A DNA stretch of 64,000 nucleotides from Chelonoidis abingdonii (taxonomy: Eukaryota > Chordata > Testudines > Testudinidae). The notes beneath the pieces were generated by a model. The model searched no databases. It had not been told where the DNA came from and worked only from the letters and a program-made list of their open reading frames with translations. Numbering within the stretch: position 1 is the stretch's first letter; every line of letters starts with the position of its first letter. Shown piece after piece: positions 1-10,799 of this stretch. The stretch lies in contig NC_133773.1 of the NCBI RefSeq assembly GCF_003597395.2, positions 130,780,958-130,844,957 on the forward strand, in the 5' to 3' direction. The position numbers and the translations under genes are program-made.

Positions 1-181
1 AGGGCCTCATCCTCCCTGATTGAACTAATCTCGTTATCTCTAGCTTGCTTGCTAGCATATATATACCTGCCCCTGGAAATTTCCACTACATTCATCTGAC
101 GAAGTGGGTATTCACCCACAAAAGCTCATGATCCAAAACGTCTGTTAGTCTATAAGGTGCCACAAGATTCTCTGCTGCTTT
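1..181 (+). repeat. Retroposed repeat with hammerhead-like core, copy A
   Basis: This copy is cut by the window start and ends at a CTGCTGCTTTT terminus near 181. It is the same family as 1611-1803 and 9212-9442. Read on the plus strand, CTGACGA lies at 96-102, then a hairpin GTGGGT-ATTC-ACCCAC at 104-119, then AAAA at 120-123 where the other copies have GAAA. The segment TAGACTAACAGAC (or its complement) and the terminal GGTGCCACA motif are shared by all copies. I recognise the family as abundant in turtle genomes, but its formal class is not certain. Confidence 0.75.
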
Positions 182-1594
182 TGAAGTATTTTATGTATTT
201 TTTCCTTACTAGCCTAAAAGCAATTACTTGGAAACTAGGATTTTAAACTCTATTGCTTGTGTTTTGACATAATATGTTTGTAAAAAGTGTCAAATTACTG
301 TTTGAAATTAGTTGTATCTTATGTAAAGTATAGGTTTTGTATCTTCCTAGCTTCTACTACCTATTTATGGAGAATATTATTGATAACGTCTGAGTTCCAT
401 TGTGATATATTAGTACCATACTCTTAAACTGAAGACCAAGCATCAGGTTTCCTTCCCATTCCCCTAAATTTTTACTATAGTTTGCTAAGTTATGCAAAAT
501 CTTCATGTGTTTCATACTATAGGTACCCAGTTCAATAACCAAGATGTCAGCAGAGATTTCATTTAAACAATTTCTACCCATTCACACATACAGCAGTTCA
601 CATGATTCTTGTGGGCCAAAAACTGTCTGTCTCATTTTTTCCCCCTTTTTTTTCCCATTCAGTTAACTGCTTGTTGCCAGCACATTCCATTGTTCCCTTC
701 AGAATACATGCCGAGAAAAACCCGTTTCCAGAGGCAAAGAGTTAATCCAGTTCAGAGTAGATTTAACAGTCTCAGAAGCTCATGATAAACATTTGTTGCA
801 ATATTGCTACATGGGAACATTGCATTCAAAAGAATTTAGTGTAATATTGTACCTATGTACTATGCCTGTGTTTTGGGTTTTTTGTCTGTGGTGCTTTGTT
901 GTCTAACTGTTAAACTCTTGAAATAGGTTATACATTCAAGACAAACAGATATTTCACCTAGGGAGACTGCATAAGAGATCAATACAATCTTGTGATGTAG
1001 GGAAAAAAAATCTACTCTCTTGAGTTCAGCCCTCAGATGCCAGAGCCACCAAAATTTTCTTACTGAAGCACAGGCAAGAGCACAGAAACGTGTGTGTATT
1101 TAGAAAAAATGAGCTACAAGAGTCAGCTTCTGGGAGTGTTGCCATAAGTATCAATGTTCTTTTTGAGAATGTTCAGTTGAGTCCTTTGGACATCATCAGT
1201 GTAGGCCATTTTCCATATGAGTTTGGTGAGATCTGACTTGTTGTGTGGTACTAGAGCTGAAAAGCAGTGTGTTACTTAAACCTAGAATCTAAGGCTGGAT
1301 GCAGAGTGCAGAGACTTTGGCAAGTAGAACTGAATGTAGTTTTTGAGGAAACTTTCTGCTGAGGTTCCTTGGAATCTTAATTAAAGAAATGCTAGATCCT
1401 TTAATGGATCAAGTAATAGTAATTTCCTAAATAGTTTACCTTGCAAATTAATTGTTCAGCAGCCACAGACACTATTTTTTGAGAATCAGTGTTGAAAATG
1501 GGTATCAATAGGCTCATGCCAAAATCTGTCAGCAGATAAAACCACTAACTATCCATTCTGTTTCTGTTGAAAAGAATTAAACATTAGAAAAGTA
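182..1594. other. No gene or recognised repeat
   Basis: AT-rich sequence with short T-rich runs near 636-655. The longest open frame is 74 codons and has no protein-like features. I see no splice-flanked exon, RNA gene or clear transposon here. Confidence 0.55.
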
Positions 1595-1610
1595 TTTACA
1601 TGTTTAATAT

Positions 1611-1803
1611 CAGAGGGGTAGCCATGTTAGTCTGGATCTGTAAAAGCAGCAAAGAATCCTGTGGCACCTTATAGACTAACAGACATTTTGGAGCATGAGC
1701 TTTCATGGGTGACATGCATCTGACGAAGTGGGTATTCACCCACGAAAGCTCATACTCCAAAACGTCTGTTAGTCTATAAGGTGCCACAGGATTCTTTGCT
1801 GCT
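1611..1803 (+). repeat. Retroposed inverted-dimer repeat with hammerhead-like core, copy B
   Basis: The 193-bp insertion is flanked by a perfect 16-bp target-site duplication, TTTACATGTTTAATAT, at 1595-1610 and 1804-1819. A long variable-length duplication points to target-primed reverse transcription rather than a cut-and-paste transposon. The insert is head-to-head: 1645-1711 is the partial reverse complement of 1716-1803. The plus-strand core is CTGACGA (1720-1726), hairpin GTGGGT-ATTC-ACCCAC (1728-1743) and GAAA (1744-1747). The left end carries GGGGTAGCCATGTTAGTC. A Penelope-like origin is possible because those elements carry hammerhead motifs and inverted partial copies, but this is inference. 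Confidence 0.85.
1720..1758 (+). ncRNA. Hammerhead-ribozyme-like core (candidate)
   Basis: The order CTGACGA, six-pair hairpin, GAAA, GC-TCAT-AC-TCC matches the conserved hammerhead core (CUGANGA, stem II, GAAA, stem III, UH). Two departures weaken it: an extra A at 1727 between the CUGANGA box and stem II, and no obvious stem I pairing between the flanks. In this copy the stem III closing bases are AC rather than the GC kept in copy C. Activity is unknown and it may be a decayed relic. Confidence 0.35.
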
Positions 1804-2125
1804 TTTACATGTTTAATATGTTAAATTATAAATGTTTCCTTGGGAATAAAGAAAATTGTATTTCGTTATGCTAATGGAAAGGATGCTTTTCTACCCATCC
1901 ACACAGACATGGTATTTGCTAAAGCTGTCTCTGTTGTCAGCTGGATATGTATATTTATTCTGAGGCTCCCTAAACCTATGATGACCTATGACTCTTAATG
2001 AAACCCCAGATGAGAGTGCTGTATTCCCTCTGAGGTGACACATTTGATTCCCACTTTCACCAGAATTGAAGACATGCACATAGTAACCTAATGTGTGTAT
2101 GATGAAAGAGAGAGACTGTTACACA

Positions 2126-2240
2126 TTCATAGATCATAAGACCAGAAGAGACCACTGTATTGATCTCGTGTAACCTCCTGCATAAAACAGGCACAAATAT
2201 TCCCACATAACTAAAACTGTTGGAATAATTGCAGGTATGA
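2126..2240 (-). repeat. CR1 LINE 3' fragment
   Basis: TTCATAGATCATAAGACCAG followed by AGAGACCACTGT and CTCCTGCATAAAACAGGC is the antisense of a CR1 3' end. The 5' part of the element is absent. The right edge is diffuse. Confidence 0.6.
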
Positions 2241-2848
2241 TAAAATCCAGGTTTCTACAATTTTCGTATTTTTTACCAATTTCCTTACACCTAAACAGAA
2301 ACACCTGTTTTAATGGCTACTAAACTCAGACTCTTACTAGGACAGTTATGCAGTGGTGCCATAATTATCAGGAACAATGCTATACAACCTAACACCTAAC
2401 TGCTACTTCTGTACTACCCACTCCAAAAACACACTCCCCTCTCCATTGCTTCCCTCTTCTTTCTGCCACCAGGGTTGATGGGAAAGTGAAAGAAGGAAGA
2501 GACTGAAATGTGAAGGGAAGCATGAAAACACGGGAAAGAAAGAAGAAAGGGATGGACATGGGAGACTAGGAGAGAAGAGGAAAGAGGTCATGATTATCGC
2601 ACAATATAGAAAAATAAGACTGAAGGAAAATAGACATCTGAAATAGACTGAGGAGGTGACACATCAGGGTGTAGAATAGCAGGAAATAAAAATAAATGAA
2701 TAAGAAGCTGGGAAGAAAATAGGTGGAAGGGAGTAATTTGAAAGCTTAAAATGTCGTAGTAACTGCTGGCGCACTGAGATCACTACCTATCATGCTGACT
2801 CCTTGTACTCCCCAGTCTGTCAGTATCCATCTCTTGTCTCTTGACTTG
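2241..2848. repeat. Unique sequence with a polypurine tract
   Basis: Bases about 2465-2590 are almost entirely purine on the plus strand (GGAAAG/AGAAGG-type low complexity). The complementary 62-codon frame is a low-complexity shadow. No gene is seen. Confidence 0.5.
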
Positions 2849-2850
2849 TA

Positions 2851-3993
2851 CAGTAACTCCTCATTTAACGTTGTAGTTACGTTCCTGAAAAATGCAACTA
2901 TAAGTGAAAAGATGTTAAGCGAATCCAATTTCCCCATAAAAATTAATGTAAATAGGGGGAGGGTGTTAGGTTCCAGGGAAATTTTTTTTTGCCAGACAAA
3001 AGGCACTGTATACATTTTAAACAAGCAATTTAATACAGGTATACATTTTAAACAGTTTTAAAGAAACAATTTAATACTACAGTCATCACTGCAGTGTCCT
3101 TGCTTCTCCCCTCTCTCTCCCCTCCCTTCTGAACACTGCGAGCCAGCTGATTGTCGCAGGCAGAAGGCAGGGGAGGGAGGTGGGAGGAGCGAGGACTTGG
3201 CATGCAGGCTCTGCCTTCCTCTCCCCCTCACCTCTTGCCCAGGGCAATCAGTTGGTTTTCAGTGTTCAGGAGGCAGGGGAGGGAGGGGGAGCCTGCAGGC
3301 CGAGTCCTCACTCCTCCTCGCTGCCTCCTAAACTCCACAAGCCAGCTAATTGTTGTGGGCAGGAGGTGGGGGGAGGAGGGGGAAGGCACTGATCCGCGGG
3401 GTCTGCCGGTGGGTGGGGGGCAGGGCCGGTGCAAGGATGTTTCGCACCCTAGGCAAAACTTCCATCTTGCACCCCCCCGCCCTGAGGCACTCCCCCCCAT
3501 GACAGCTCCCCCTCTCCGCCCTGAGGTGCCCCCCTTAGGCGCCGCAAGCCTGGGAGGCGGGAGAAGTGAAGCGGCCATGACGTGCTCGGGGAGGATGCAG
3601 GGCAGGGGTGAGCTGGGATGGGGAGTTCCCCTGCGTGCCACCCCTCCCCCTTACTTGCTGCAGGCAGCCCTCCCCATGCTCCCTTGCCCTAGCTTCCTCT
3701 GCCTAAATGCCAGCGTATTGGGGTGGCTGAAGATACGACTGCCGCGGTAGCTGCCGAAGAAAATGGCGCCCCCCAAATCCTAGAGCCCGGTCGCCTAAAT
3801 GGTTGCACCGGCCCTGGTGGGGGGTGATGTGTGTGTGTGTGAGGGGGGGCGTAGGGAGGCTGCCAGCTGTGGAGAAAGCAGGCAGCCAAACAACGTAAGA
3901 GTGGAGCATTTCATGACTTTAAATGAGTATGTTCCCTAATCGATCAGCAACGTAACAACATTAACCGGCACGACTTTAAGTGAGGAGTTACTG
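2851..3993. mobile_element. Tigger/mariner-like non-autonomous DNA transposon
   Basis: The ends are inverted repeats: left CAGTAACTCCTCATTTAACG, right the complement of CAGTAACTCCTCACTTAA. Both are flanked by TA (2849-2850 and 3994-3995), the target duplication of the Tc1/mariner superfamily. There is no transposase frame. The interior holds repeated GC-rich segments with GCCAGCTGATTGT / GCCAGCTAATTGT, and a younger hAT element inserted at 3421-3816. The reading frames of up to 199 codons here are GC-rich artefacts. Confidence 0.85.
3421..3816. mobile_element. hAT miniature element, CAGGGCCGGTGCAA family
   Basis: The terminal inverted repeats are CAGGGCCGGTGCAA and TTGCACCGGCCCTG. An identical 8-bp duplication GTGGGGGG flanks it at 3413-3420 and 3817-3824, as expected for hAT. 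It sits inside the Tigger-like element 2851-3993, so it is younger. A larger relative is at 27276-28310. It has no transposase. Confidence 0.9.
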
Positions 3994-5288
3994 TACTTAG
4001 ATTGGAAGATCCTTGGGCCAGAGATTGCGCTACATTACCTAACACAGCAGGGGACTGGTCCATAACTAGGCTTCTAGGGGATAGGGTAATATAAATGATA
4101 GTAAAGTAGCCCAGTAAAGTTTTGGGATATTTTAAAGGAAGTTGGATAGATGCTGCTCGTCTTGAAGTGTAGCTAGGCCTTGTTGTATTCCCATAACATT
4201 TTCAAGCAGCTCTTTTACCTCATTCCTTCATGGACAGAAGTGGTTAGTGTTGGCCTTGAGTTTAAAAGAGAGAGAGGATGGTGGATAACAAAAAAGGAAT
4301 GTGAGAGGGGAAGCAAAGCTGGGAGCTTAATTTACAATTATTAGATTTATTATTTAACAAACAGAAGAACTATGGAGCTGGAGATAATTTGTGAAATATC
4401 TAATGAAGGAGATTCTGTGAGAACAGTAAAACAGCTGGCCTCTGTAGAATGGCTTCCCCCATGAGGAGAGTGTTTCCTGCAGTTTTTCATTGATTCTGCA
4501 CACAGCCTTTCTGATGCTTTTCACAAGCCCAAGACCTTATGTGTTCTTAGATGTGATGCTTGGTGTCACAGTGACACTGCATTAAGGTTGATACAGGGCT
4601 TTGCAGCCATTACTTTGTAGGACAGCTAAATACCTTCAATATACTGAAAGAACAGTGTACAAAGTAGTAAATGATTTGTTGCTTGCTTTGTCTAGATTAA
4701 AAGGTCTGACTAGGAGGAACTATTTCTCTGTCAGTGTTTATAAGGCAGTGAGAAAAATACTATGGTGCCTAGATATCATTGTTATTGGCACCCAACCAAT
4801 ATGTAGATGAAAGCTACTGTTCTTCATGTTTTAAGTTGTGGAGATGTGGGAGGGCCATTTTTTTATATCGAGTAAATTGTTACTTTAGCATTTATAAACC
4901 AGGTTTTGAAGGGTTTCTAACTTCTCAGTTTACAAACTGCTGTGTTATTTATTGTGTTTAAAGTGAATTAAGTAATGTTATTTGTGCAGAAATGCTGTAG
5001 TAAGATAATCTATATGTTTATCAAAATAAATAATGCAATTTTATGGAATTTGCTACTGCTTATTGGGATCTTATTGCACGCATCAGGATCATAGGTGGGT
5101 AGAAGACGGTTCAGGTTAATGGAAGGTGAAAAGAGTAAGTATTTTAGTGGCTTTAACATATTGAGCCTAATCCTTGGCTGTGACAAGTTATTCTCAACAA
5201 TCTAGGAAAGAGAGAACAAAGGTGGCTTTAAGACACCTTTGGGCTCTCTAGTCTAGGGGTTGGCCTTGTGCCTATCTGGTTCCCAGCA

Positions 5289-5322
5289 TAAATTAGAGCA
5301 GCACGAAAGTTGCTCTAATTTA
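5289..5322. repeat. Short perfect inverted repeat
   Basis: The arms TAAATTAGAGCA (5289-5300) and TGCTCTAATTTA (5311-5322) are perfectly complementary, with a 10-base loop. It may be the core of an old dispersed repeat, since the flanking text resembles degraded repeat sequence. No T-run or promoter context suggests an RNA gene. Confidence 0.5.
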
Positions 5323-7083
5323 CATGGGTTGCGAATAGTCCCAAGAGGCCAATATGGCAGCTGGGAATAGGCTTAAGGCAACCCTGGTATCCTTTTCTCC
5401 TCCTAATTCTTTCTCTGGCTGAGTCCCCCAAAATTCTTCTGTGGTTTGGGATTCCTACCGTAGCAGTCTATACTGGCTTTGGAGCAGTTTTATGCTGGTG
5501 GATGAATCAGGCTCATTAATTGCAGAAATGCAGTTTCTCTAAGGTGAGTTTTAACATCTTTTGAGGAAATTGAGCTTTCCCACTTCATTTGTGCATCTCT
5601 GAAGAATCTAGATCTTCCTTTTGCATGATTGTAAATGCTTCTGAGATGTGTGTGACTTCTGGAAGTGATTAAACATGAGTTTGTGTAAAACGGTTTCCAC
5701 AACATCTCTCTCACATTAAAATTAGTTAAAATATCTCAGCTTTAAAGAAGTGTATAAGAGTAAAATAAAATATTTCAAGAGATAGTGTTTTGAAATATGT
5801 ATTCACTATTTTTACTGTGTAAATTCTTAGCCATAGGTTGGTAGAACCAGTGCACTGAAAACAGTATGCGTATTTTTTTTTGGATTACAATAACAATACT
5901 CTCTTCTGTTTATTGGGATATTATACAAAATCCTCAAATTAACAAACATGCACTAGCTTCAACCTTTTAAAAAGAATAAAAATGCATCCACTTTATTTAA
6001 AGGATATAGAGAATCTTTTTAAGAGTGATTCTGCGTATAATCTCTTGTGAATGAAGATACAAATTCCAGTGTTGGCTTAGCACACTTAAAATATCCTTTT
6101 TAAGTACCTAATATGATTTCATTGGCGCTGACTTAATAAATGTATTGTGTCTGTACTTAACATGTTCTTAACATGAAAGTATTCACCCTTGCATTTACAT
6201 GTATGCTGTTACAATCTCAGTGAAAGAATTTTACTGTTGCTACTACTCGTAGAGTCAATGGATTTTCAAAGGAAAATTCCTGAATCTGAGGGCAAAATAG
6301 ATTATGCATTTGCACATTATTTACAGTAATACCTTACACCCAAAGACTTTCTTACAATGTATAATGTCTTAGTAATTTCTTTACTAAACATGCATGATAC
6401 TATACTTCTGGCACCTTGAACTGTCTCTCATACTTCCATTGAGCTCTTAATGGCTCTGTTAGTGCTGTTAGAATATCAGTGGAAGAATTGTAATTGGTCC
6501 AATGAAATTGTATCAGAAAGAAGCCTTTGGTCTCATAGGATATTAATGAGAGCCTTTTCTTCTTTTTTTGAATATATGAATTACTTGAAAAAATTTAAAC
6601 CACAAACATAATTTACAATAATATTAGGGTTGAGAGACATAATAGTAAAACTCATTGCTTTTTACTCCATTACTCCTCCTCTCCCACCCCAATCAGTTAT
6701 GTCAACTGTAGGTACTGCAGAAATCTGAACACAATGTGCTATATGTGCTTCAATACCTAGGCACAACAGGGACTGAGTTGAAGACTGAATGGCAGTCTTA
6801 AAAATTAATTTTCCTGCTCTTGTTGTGTGCATCAACTTTACATTATTTTAACCATTTTAGTCTTTAAAATGTGTTTGTAGAGTAATATTTAATGCAAGTT
6901 TGAGACTGAATGAAAGTCATTTTCATTGCTATGGAAAATGCAGACAGAGCATTGTCAGAGTTATCAATATGTAGCTACGGTTTTTGAAGTACGAGTGTTT
7001 AAAATACTAGCAGTAGTTTATTTTCATTTCCTCCATTAAATATCTTATTACCATCTATTTATTTTTCCTTTCCTCTCCTACAG

Positions 7084-7161
7084 GACCCAAAAAGGCAATT
7101 ACTAGAATGTGGGAAGTATACAACTGTGGTAAACTACCTTAAAGCAATGACCTTCTGTTGA
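7084..7161 (+). CDS. Candidate terminal exon (weak)
   Basis: A strong polypyrimidine tract and acceptor (TTTCCTTTCCTCTCCTACAG) ends at 7083. It is followed by 25 sense codons in one frame (beginning Asp-Pro-Lys-Arg-Gln, ending Met-Thr-Phe-Cys) and a TGA at 7159-7161. I do not recognise the peptide and see no matching upstream exon in the window. Acceptor-like sites are common in AT-rich introns, so this may be cryptic. It is listed only because the acceptor is unusually good. Confidence 0.15.
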   Translation, partial: DPKRQLLECGKYTTVVNYLKAMTFC

Positions 7162-9211
7162 CCTCTGTGACTGCTGGCGTGAGCCATATTTTACTCTAAT
7201 ATAAGTCACTACCTTTGTGATCCTGTTTTGCTTTATAAAATCATATTTCAGTTTCTTTCCTGAGCTGCTGCATCACGATACCAAAAACATGAATAATTTC
7301 ATAAATTGTACCTTCTTATCTTGTAACTGTAACATAAGGTGTCAGTACCTAACAAAATTACAAAAATGTATTATCTGGGTCTATTCTAGCTTTCAGATAG
7401 GAGAAATTGTACAGTTCATATGCGTCTAATATAATTTCAGGCATGTTTTTGCTAGAGGTTGTCTCTAAATGGGCAGATGAGCTAATATATAATGCTTGTC
7501 TTTCTCCCGAGCCAGTGATCTCAATGACAAATATCAAGCAAGTATTAAGTTCATACTTGACCTAGCAGAGCTTTAGACTAGCAATGGAGCATATTCGAAA
7601 ATATTTAATCCTTTATCAGTGTTCTGCAAAATGCCTCCTTGTCCCCTCATTCTCCCTCCCCAGCTCAAAGTCAGTTTCTTTCTCATCCATTTACAAATGA
7701 AACTTGAAAGTCTGCAGTTTTATACTTTGTTTTATGTTATTCTGTTAGCCTGAAGCTGTTTTTAGTGTCTTTATTGCAAGTAGACAGATGGTGATATTTG
7801 GTTTCCTGTCAGTTTTAATGAATATAGATAGAAGCGATAAGAACATTTGCTTCATTTAGCAAACTTCCTTTTCTGGCTTTTAATTAATGAAGTGCTCACT
7901 GGTATGCTGCTGCTTTTGTATATAATACAGTTAAATCTTCTATACTATCCAACTTCTAATGTTGTATAATGAAAAGAGATGGCAAATAACTTCTTGTTTC
8001 AATAATATTCTTTTAAAGTTTGTTTACATAAATTTTTAGTGCTACAAAGTGTCAAATTTCAGAACTTCAGGAAATTTAACATGCTTATGAGAATCACAAT
8101 AACTAACTAGTAACTGTTTTTTCTCTTTATAATTTCAGAAACGTTTTTCTTCCATATAAAATTCTCCACCCCTTTGATAGACTGTGGGGGTGGCAAGTCT
8201 CCTTGTAGCGATTTTAAAGAAATAACATGCTGAAATAGACTTGTAGCTAATTTTGAAGCTAATTTTGTAAAGAAAAGAGCTCAATTTAGATTTATGGAAA
8301 CTTATTTTGCTTCCCATAAAGCTTCAACAGAGTCCATTGCGAAAAGCTTGATAAATTCAACTAAATCACTGTTCATTTTGCTGTTCTTTCCACTCCCTTC
8401 TGTTTTCCCCCTCTTCACAAAGTAGTAGAAGACTGATTCAAAGATTAACATTATAGTTCATTTCAAACTGTTTTATTCCTTTTTTTGGATTAGCACCCAG
8501 GTTAGTTTGGTTCTTTATAGGTAGCTTATATTTTGTATGTATTTTCCTCAGCATCTGCCTACTGAGTTGAACTCCAGAGGTTGGGGTTTGTTCTTCTGTG
8601 TGTTATGTTTTTAGTGTAGACTCCGTCCTGTGGGAAGGATTTGCTTCTGCTACAGCAATTTTCGTTTCTCATGGCTGCTTGCATTCCTTTCATTTGTAAG
8701 TTTGTGTGTGTATATAATATGTATATATGTGTCCTGTTAATAAAGAAAATATATAAAGTATTATATATGGATGTGAAATGCCTGATTTCCTTTTGTGGGA
8801 TATCCTGGCTAAGAGATTTAATTTGTAAACAAAGGATCTTGACCGGTGTTTTGAAATAGAACAAGTTGTGTGGGAGGATTTTTGTTGTCTTATCTAGATG
8901 ACCAACGTTAAGATTTTTCAGAGACTAATTTTAAAAATTCCTCAGTCTTTCTAAATTATCCTGTTTAAAGCACTATTCATTTTCTGAAAAGAACATATAG
9001 GGGTCAATTTTAGTTCTTCCATGGCTGTCTGGGTCACTGCAACCCCAAAATTTCAGGATGATCGCTCCTTGGGAGACCAATGTATTCAGAAAAAAAGTCA
9101 GTGTACTATGGAAAGTCATTAAAAATCCCAGCAACCTGTCAGGAGACAGAAAGTTGAGTAACTGACTAGCGAGCAAGGACTTGGGCAAATAGTAATTTTA
9201 TTTATATGCTG

Positions 9212-9442
9212 TAAAAGCAGCAGAGAATCCTGTGGTACCTTATAGACTAACAGACGTTTTGGAGCGTGAGCTTTCGTGGGTGAATACCCACTTCGTCAGA
9301 CACAGGTAGTGGAAATTTCCAGGGGTAGGTATATATATGCTAGCAAGCAAGCTAGAGATAACGAGGTTAGTTCAATCAGGGAGGATGGGGCCCTGTTCTA
9401 GCAGTAGAGGTGTGAAAACCAAGGGAGGAGAAACTGGTTCTG
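9212..9442 (-). repeat. Retroposed repeat with hammerhead-like core, copy C
   Basis: This is the same family as 1611-1803, in the opposite orientation. A 9-bp duplication TATATGCTG flanks it at 9203-9211 and 9443-9451. On the minus strand it reads CTGACGA (9293-9299), hairpin GTGGGT-ATTC-ACCCAC (9276-9291), GAAA (9272-9275), then GC-TCAC-GC-TCC (9261-9271). The distal part contains GGTATATATATGCTAGCAAG, shared in complement with copy A. Confidence 0.85.
9261..9299 (-). ncRNA. Hammerhead-ribozyme-like core (best-preserved copy)
   Basis: All core boxes are kept: CUGACGA, a six-pair stem II with AUUC loop, GAAA, a two-pair GC/GC stem III, and UC at the expected cleavage position. The same extra A (complement of 9292) follows the CUGANGA box as in copies A and B, so it is a family trait. 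Stem I pairing is not evident from adjacent bases. Function is inferred from the motif only. Confidence 0.4.
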
Positions 9443-9451
9443 TATATGCTG

Positions 9452-10513
9452 GTTATTTTCCATTTACTGAAGGACACTGATTTTTTAAAGTAACAGTTTA
9501 AAAAACACAAACTTTTATTACTAGGTTTGGTTGGTAGAGGGAAAGGTGAAAGTTAGAAGTCCATGTGTATCACCTATTTAGCTTCTGCATATTAGCAGCA
9601 CTAAAGACTTTTAATAAATGTAGTCCTTGGTTGCTCAAGGTCACAACAAACAGAAAAAAATGAAGACCTTATTTTTAAAACATACTCTCTTTATATACTT
9701 GTACTGTTGCAACATTACATCTCAGGAGCCATAATTTGACAGCTAAACAATTCAGATTCCAGAGTTGCTTTTTACAAGAGTAATAGGTGAAAGGGTTACT
9801 AGCTATATTACAAACAGTGGTGAGGGATTTTTTTTTTTCTGGCAGCCTCGTCCATGGTGCTTTCTGCCTGAATACCCGGGAAATGGCTTCCAACACTGCA
9901 TCAAGAAGAAGTCTGAGAGCCTAAGCTCTATATGTACATTTGAAGGCATACCTAATATGTATTCATTACTAAGGGCCTTTCTTAGTTGAACCAGATGTGG
10001 ACACACATTCTGAAATACATGGCAGAATTTAGTCCATTTTTTCATAATTTTTATCCGTTTTTGGCATTTAAAAACAGTTTTAATTTTTTTTAAAGTGGGA
10101 ATGTTCGTGAATTTTTAGACAAGAGCATCCATAACACAGTAAGTTACTGAATTAAGGTCACGCTTTTATTCTTTTCAGATTCCCTTTCATGCTTCATGAG
10201 ACAGAGCTAAATGCCCTTTCTCTTTATTATAAAAGCACTCACTCTAACCCATCTGTAAGCTGGTTTGCACCACTGTATATATGACATTTTTATTTATGAA
10301 TTTCACATGAAGTCTCTACACTGACTAATATGTGAAAAAATAAACAGCCGATTTAATGCAGTCTGTTCAAATAAAACAATTCACTTCTAGGAAGAATCCA
10401 TAGTCCACATTATTTTACTTTTTTTATTTTTAGAATTTGCTTCTCAGTCTTCAACTAATTGTTGTTGCATGTCACTCCTTTTTCAACCTTACCCAAATCC
10501 TACAGAAGTTCTG
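9452..10513. other. No gene recognised
   Basis: AT-rich sequence with T-runs near 9830-9838 and 10083-10094. Frames of 73-80 codons overlap on both strands at 9675-10045 and are shadows of one another. No repeat family is recognised. Confidence 0.5.
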
Positions 10514-10799
10514 AGGCCATGGCTACACTGACACTTTACAGCGCTGCAACTTTCGCGCTCAGGGGTGTGAAAAAAACACCCTCCTGAGCGCTGCAAGATA
10601 CAGCGCTGTAAAGCCTCAGTGTAAACAGGGCCACAGCGCTGGGAGCATGGCTCCCAGTGCTGCAAGCTACACCCGTAGAGGATGTGGAGTACATGCAGCG
10701 CTGGGAGAGCTCTCTCCTAGCTCTGGTGCTGCGACCACACTCGCACTTCAAAGTGCTGCCGCAGCAGCGCTTTGAAGTTTCAAGTGTAGCCATACCCTT
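10514..10799. mobile_element. hAT-like miniature element with CAGCGCT palindromes
   Basis: The ends are inverted: GGCCATGGCTACACTGA on the left and AAGTGTAGCCATACCC on the right, both with the GGCTACACT core typical of turtle hAT MITEs. The interior is dense in CAGCGCTG and related half-palindromes, which give strong folding potential. The target duplication is too degraded to assign. Confidence 0.75.

Larger units (their letters stand above)
3996..9202. other. Mostly unique AT-rich sequence
   Basis: This is over 5 kb with little recognisable repeat. It holds a perfect 12-bp-arm hairpin (5289-5322), a weak candidate terminal exon (7084-7161) and a TG/TA tract near 8702-8738. Open frames are at most 101 codons and do not look like proteins. 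It could be intronic or a long untranslated region, but nothing in the sequence decides this. Confidence 0.5.

Noticed and set aside
3151..3750. 199-codon open frame with overlapping frames on the other strand
   Set aside because: It crosses the boundary between a Tigger-like element and an inserted hAT element. Its openness comes from GC-rich low-complexity sequence.
2850..3993. Direct GC-rich interior repeats as a CRISPR-like or CpG-island promoter feature
   Set aside because: A vertebrate context with transposon ends and TA duplications explains the block. The units are irregular and no transcription start or exon follows.
8131..8232. Second acceptor-like site (TTTATAATTTCAG) followed by about 30 open codons
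   Set aside because: Weaker polypyrimidine tract, no recognised peptide and no partner exon. Such sites are expected by chance in this composition.
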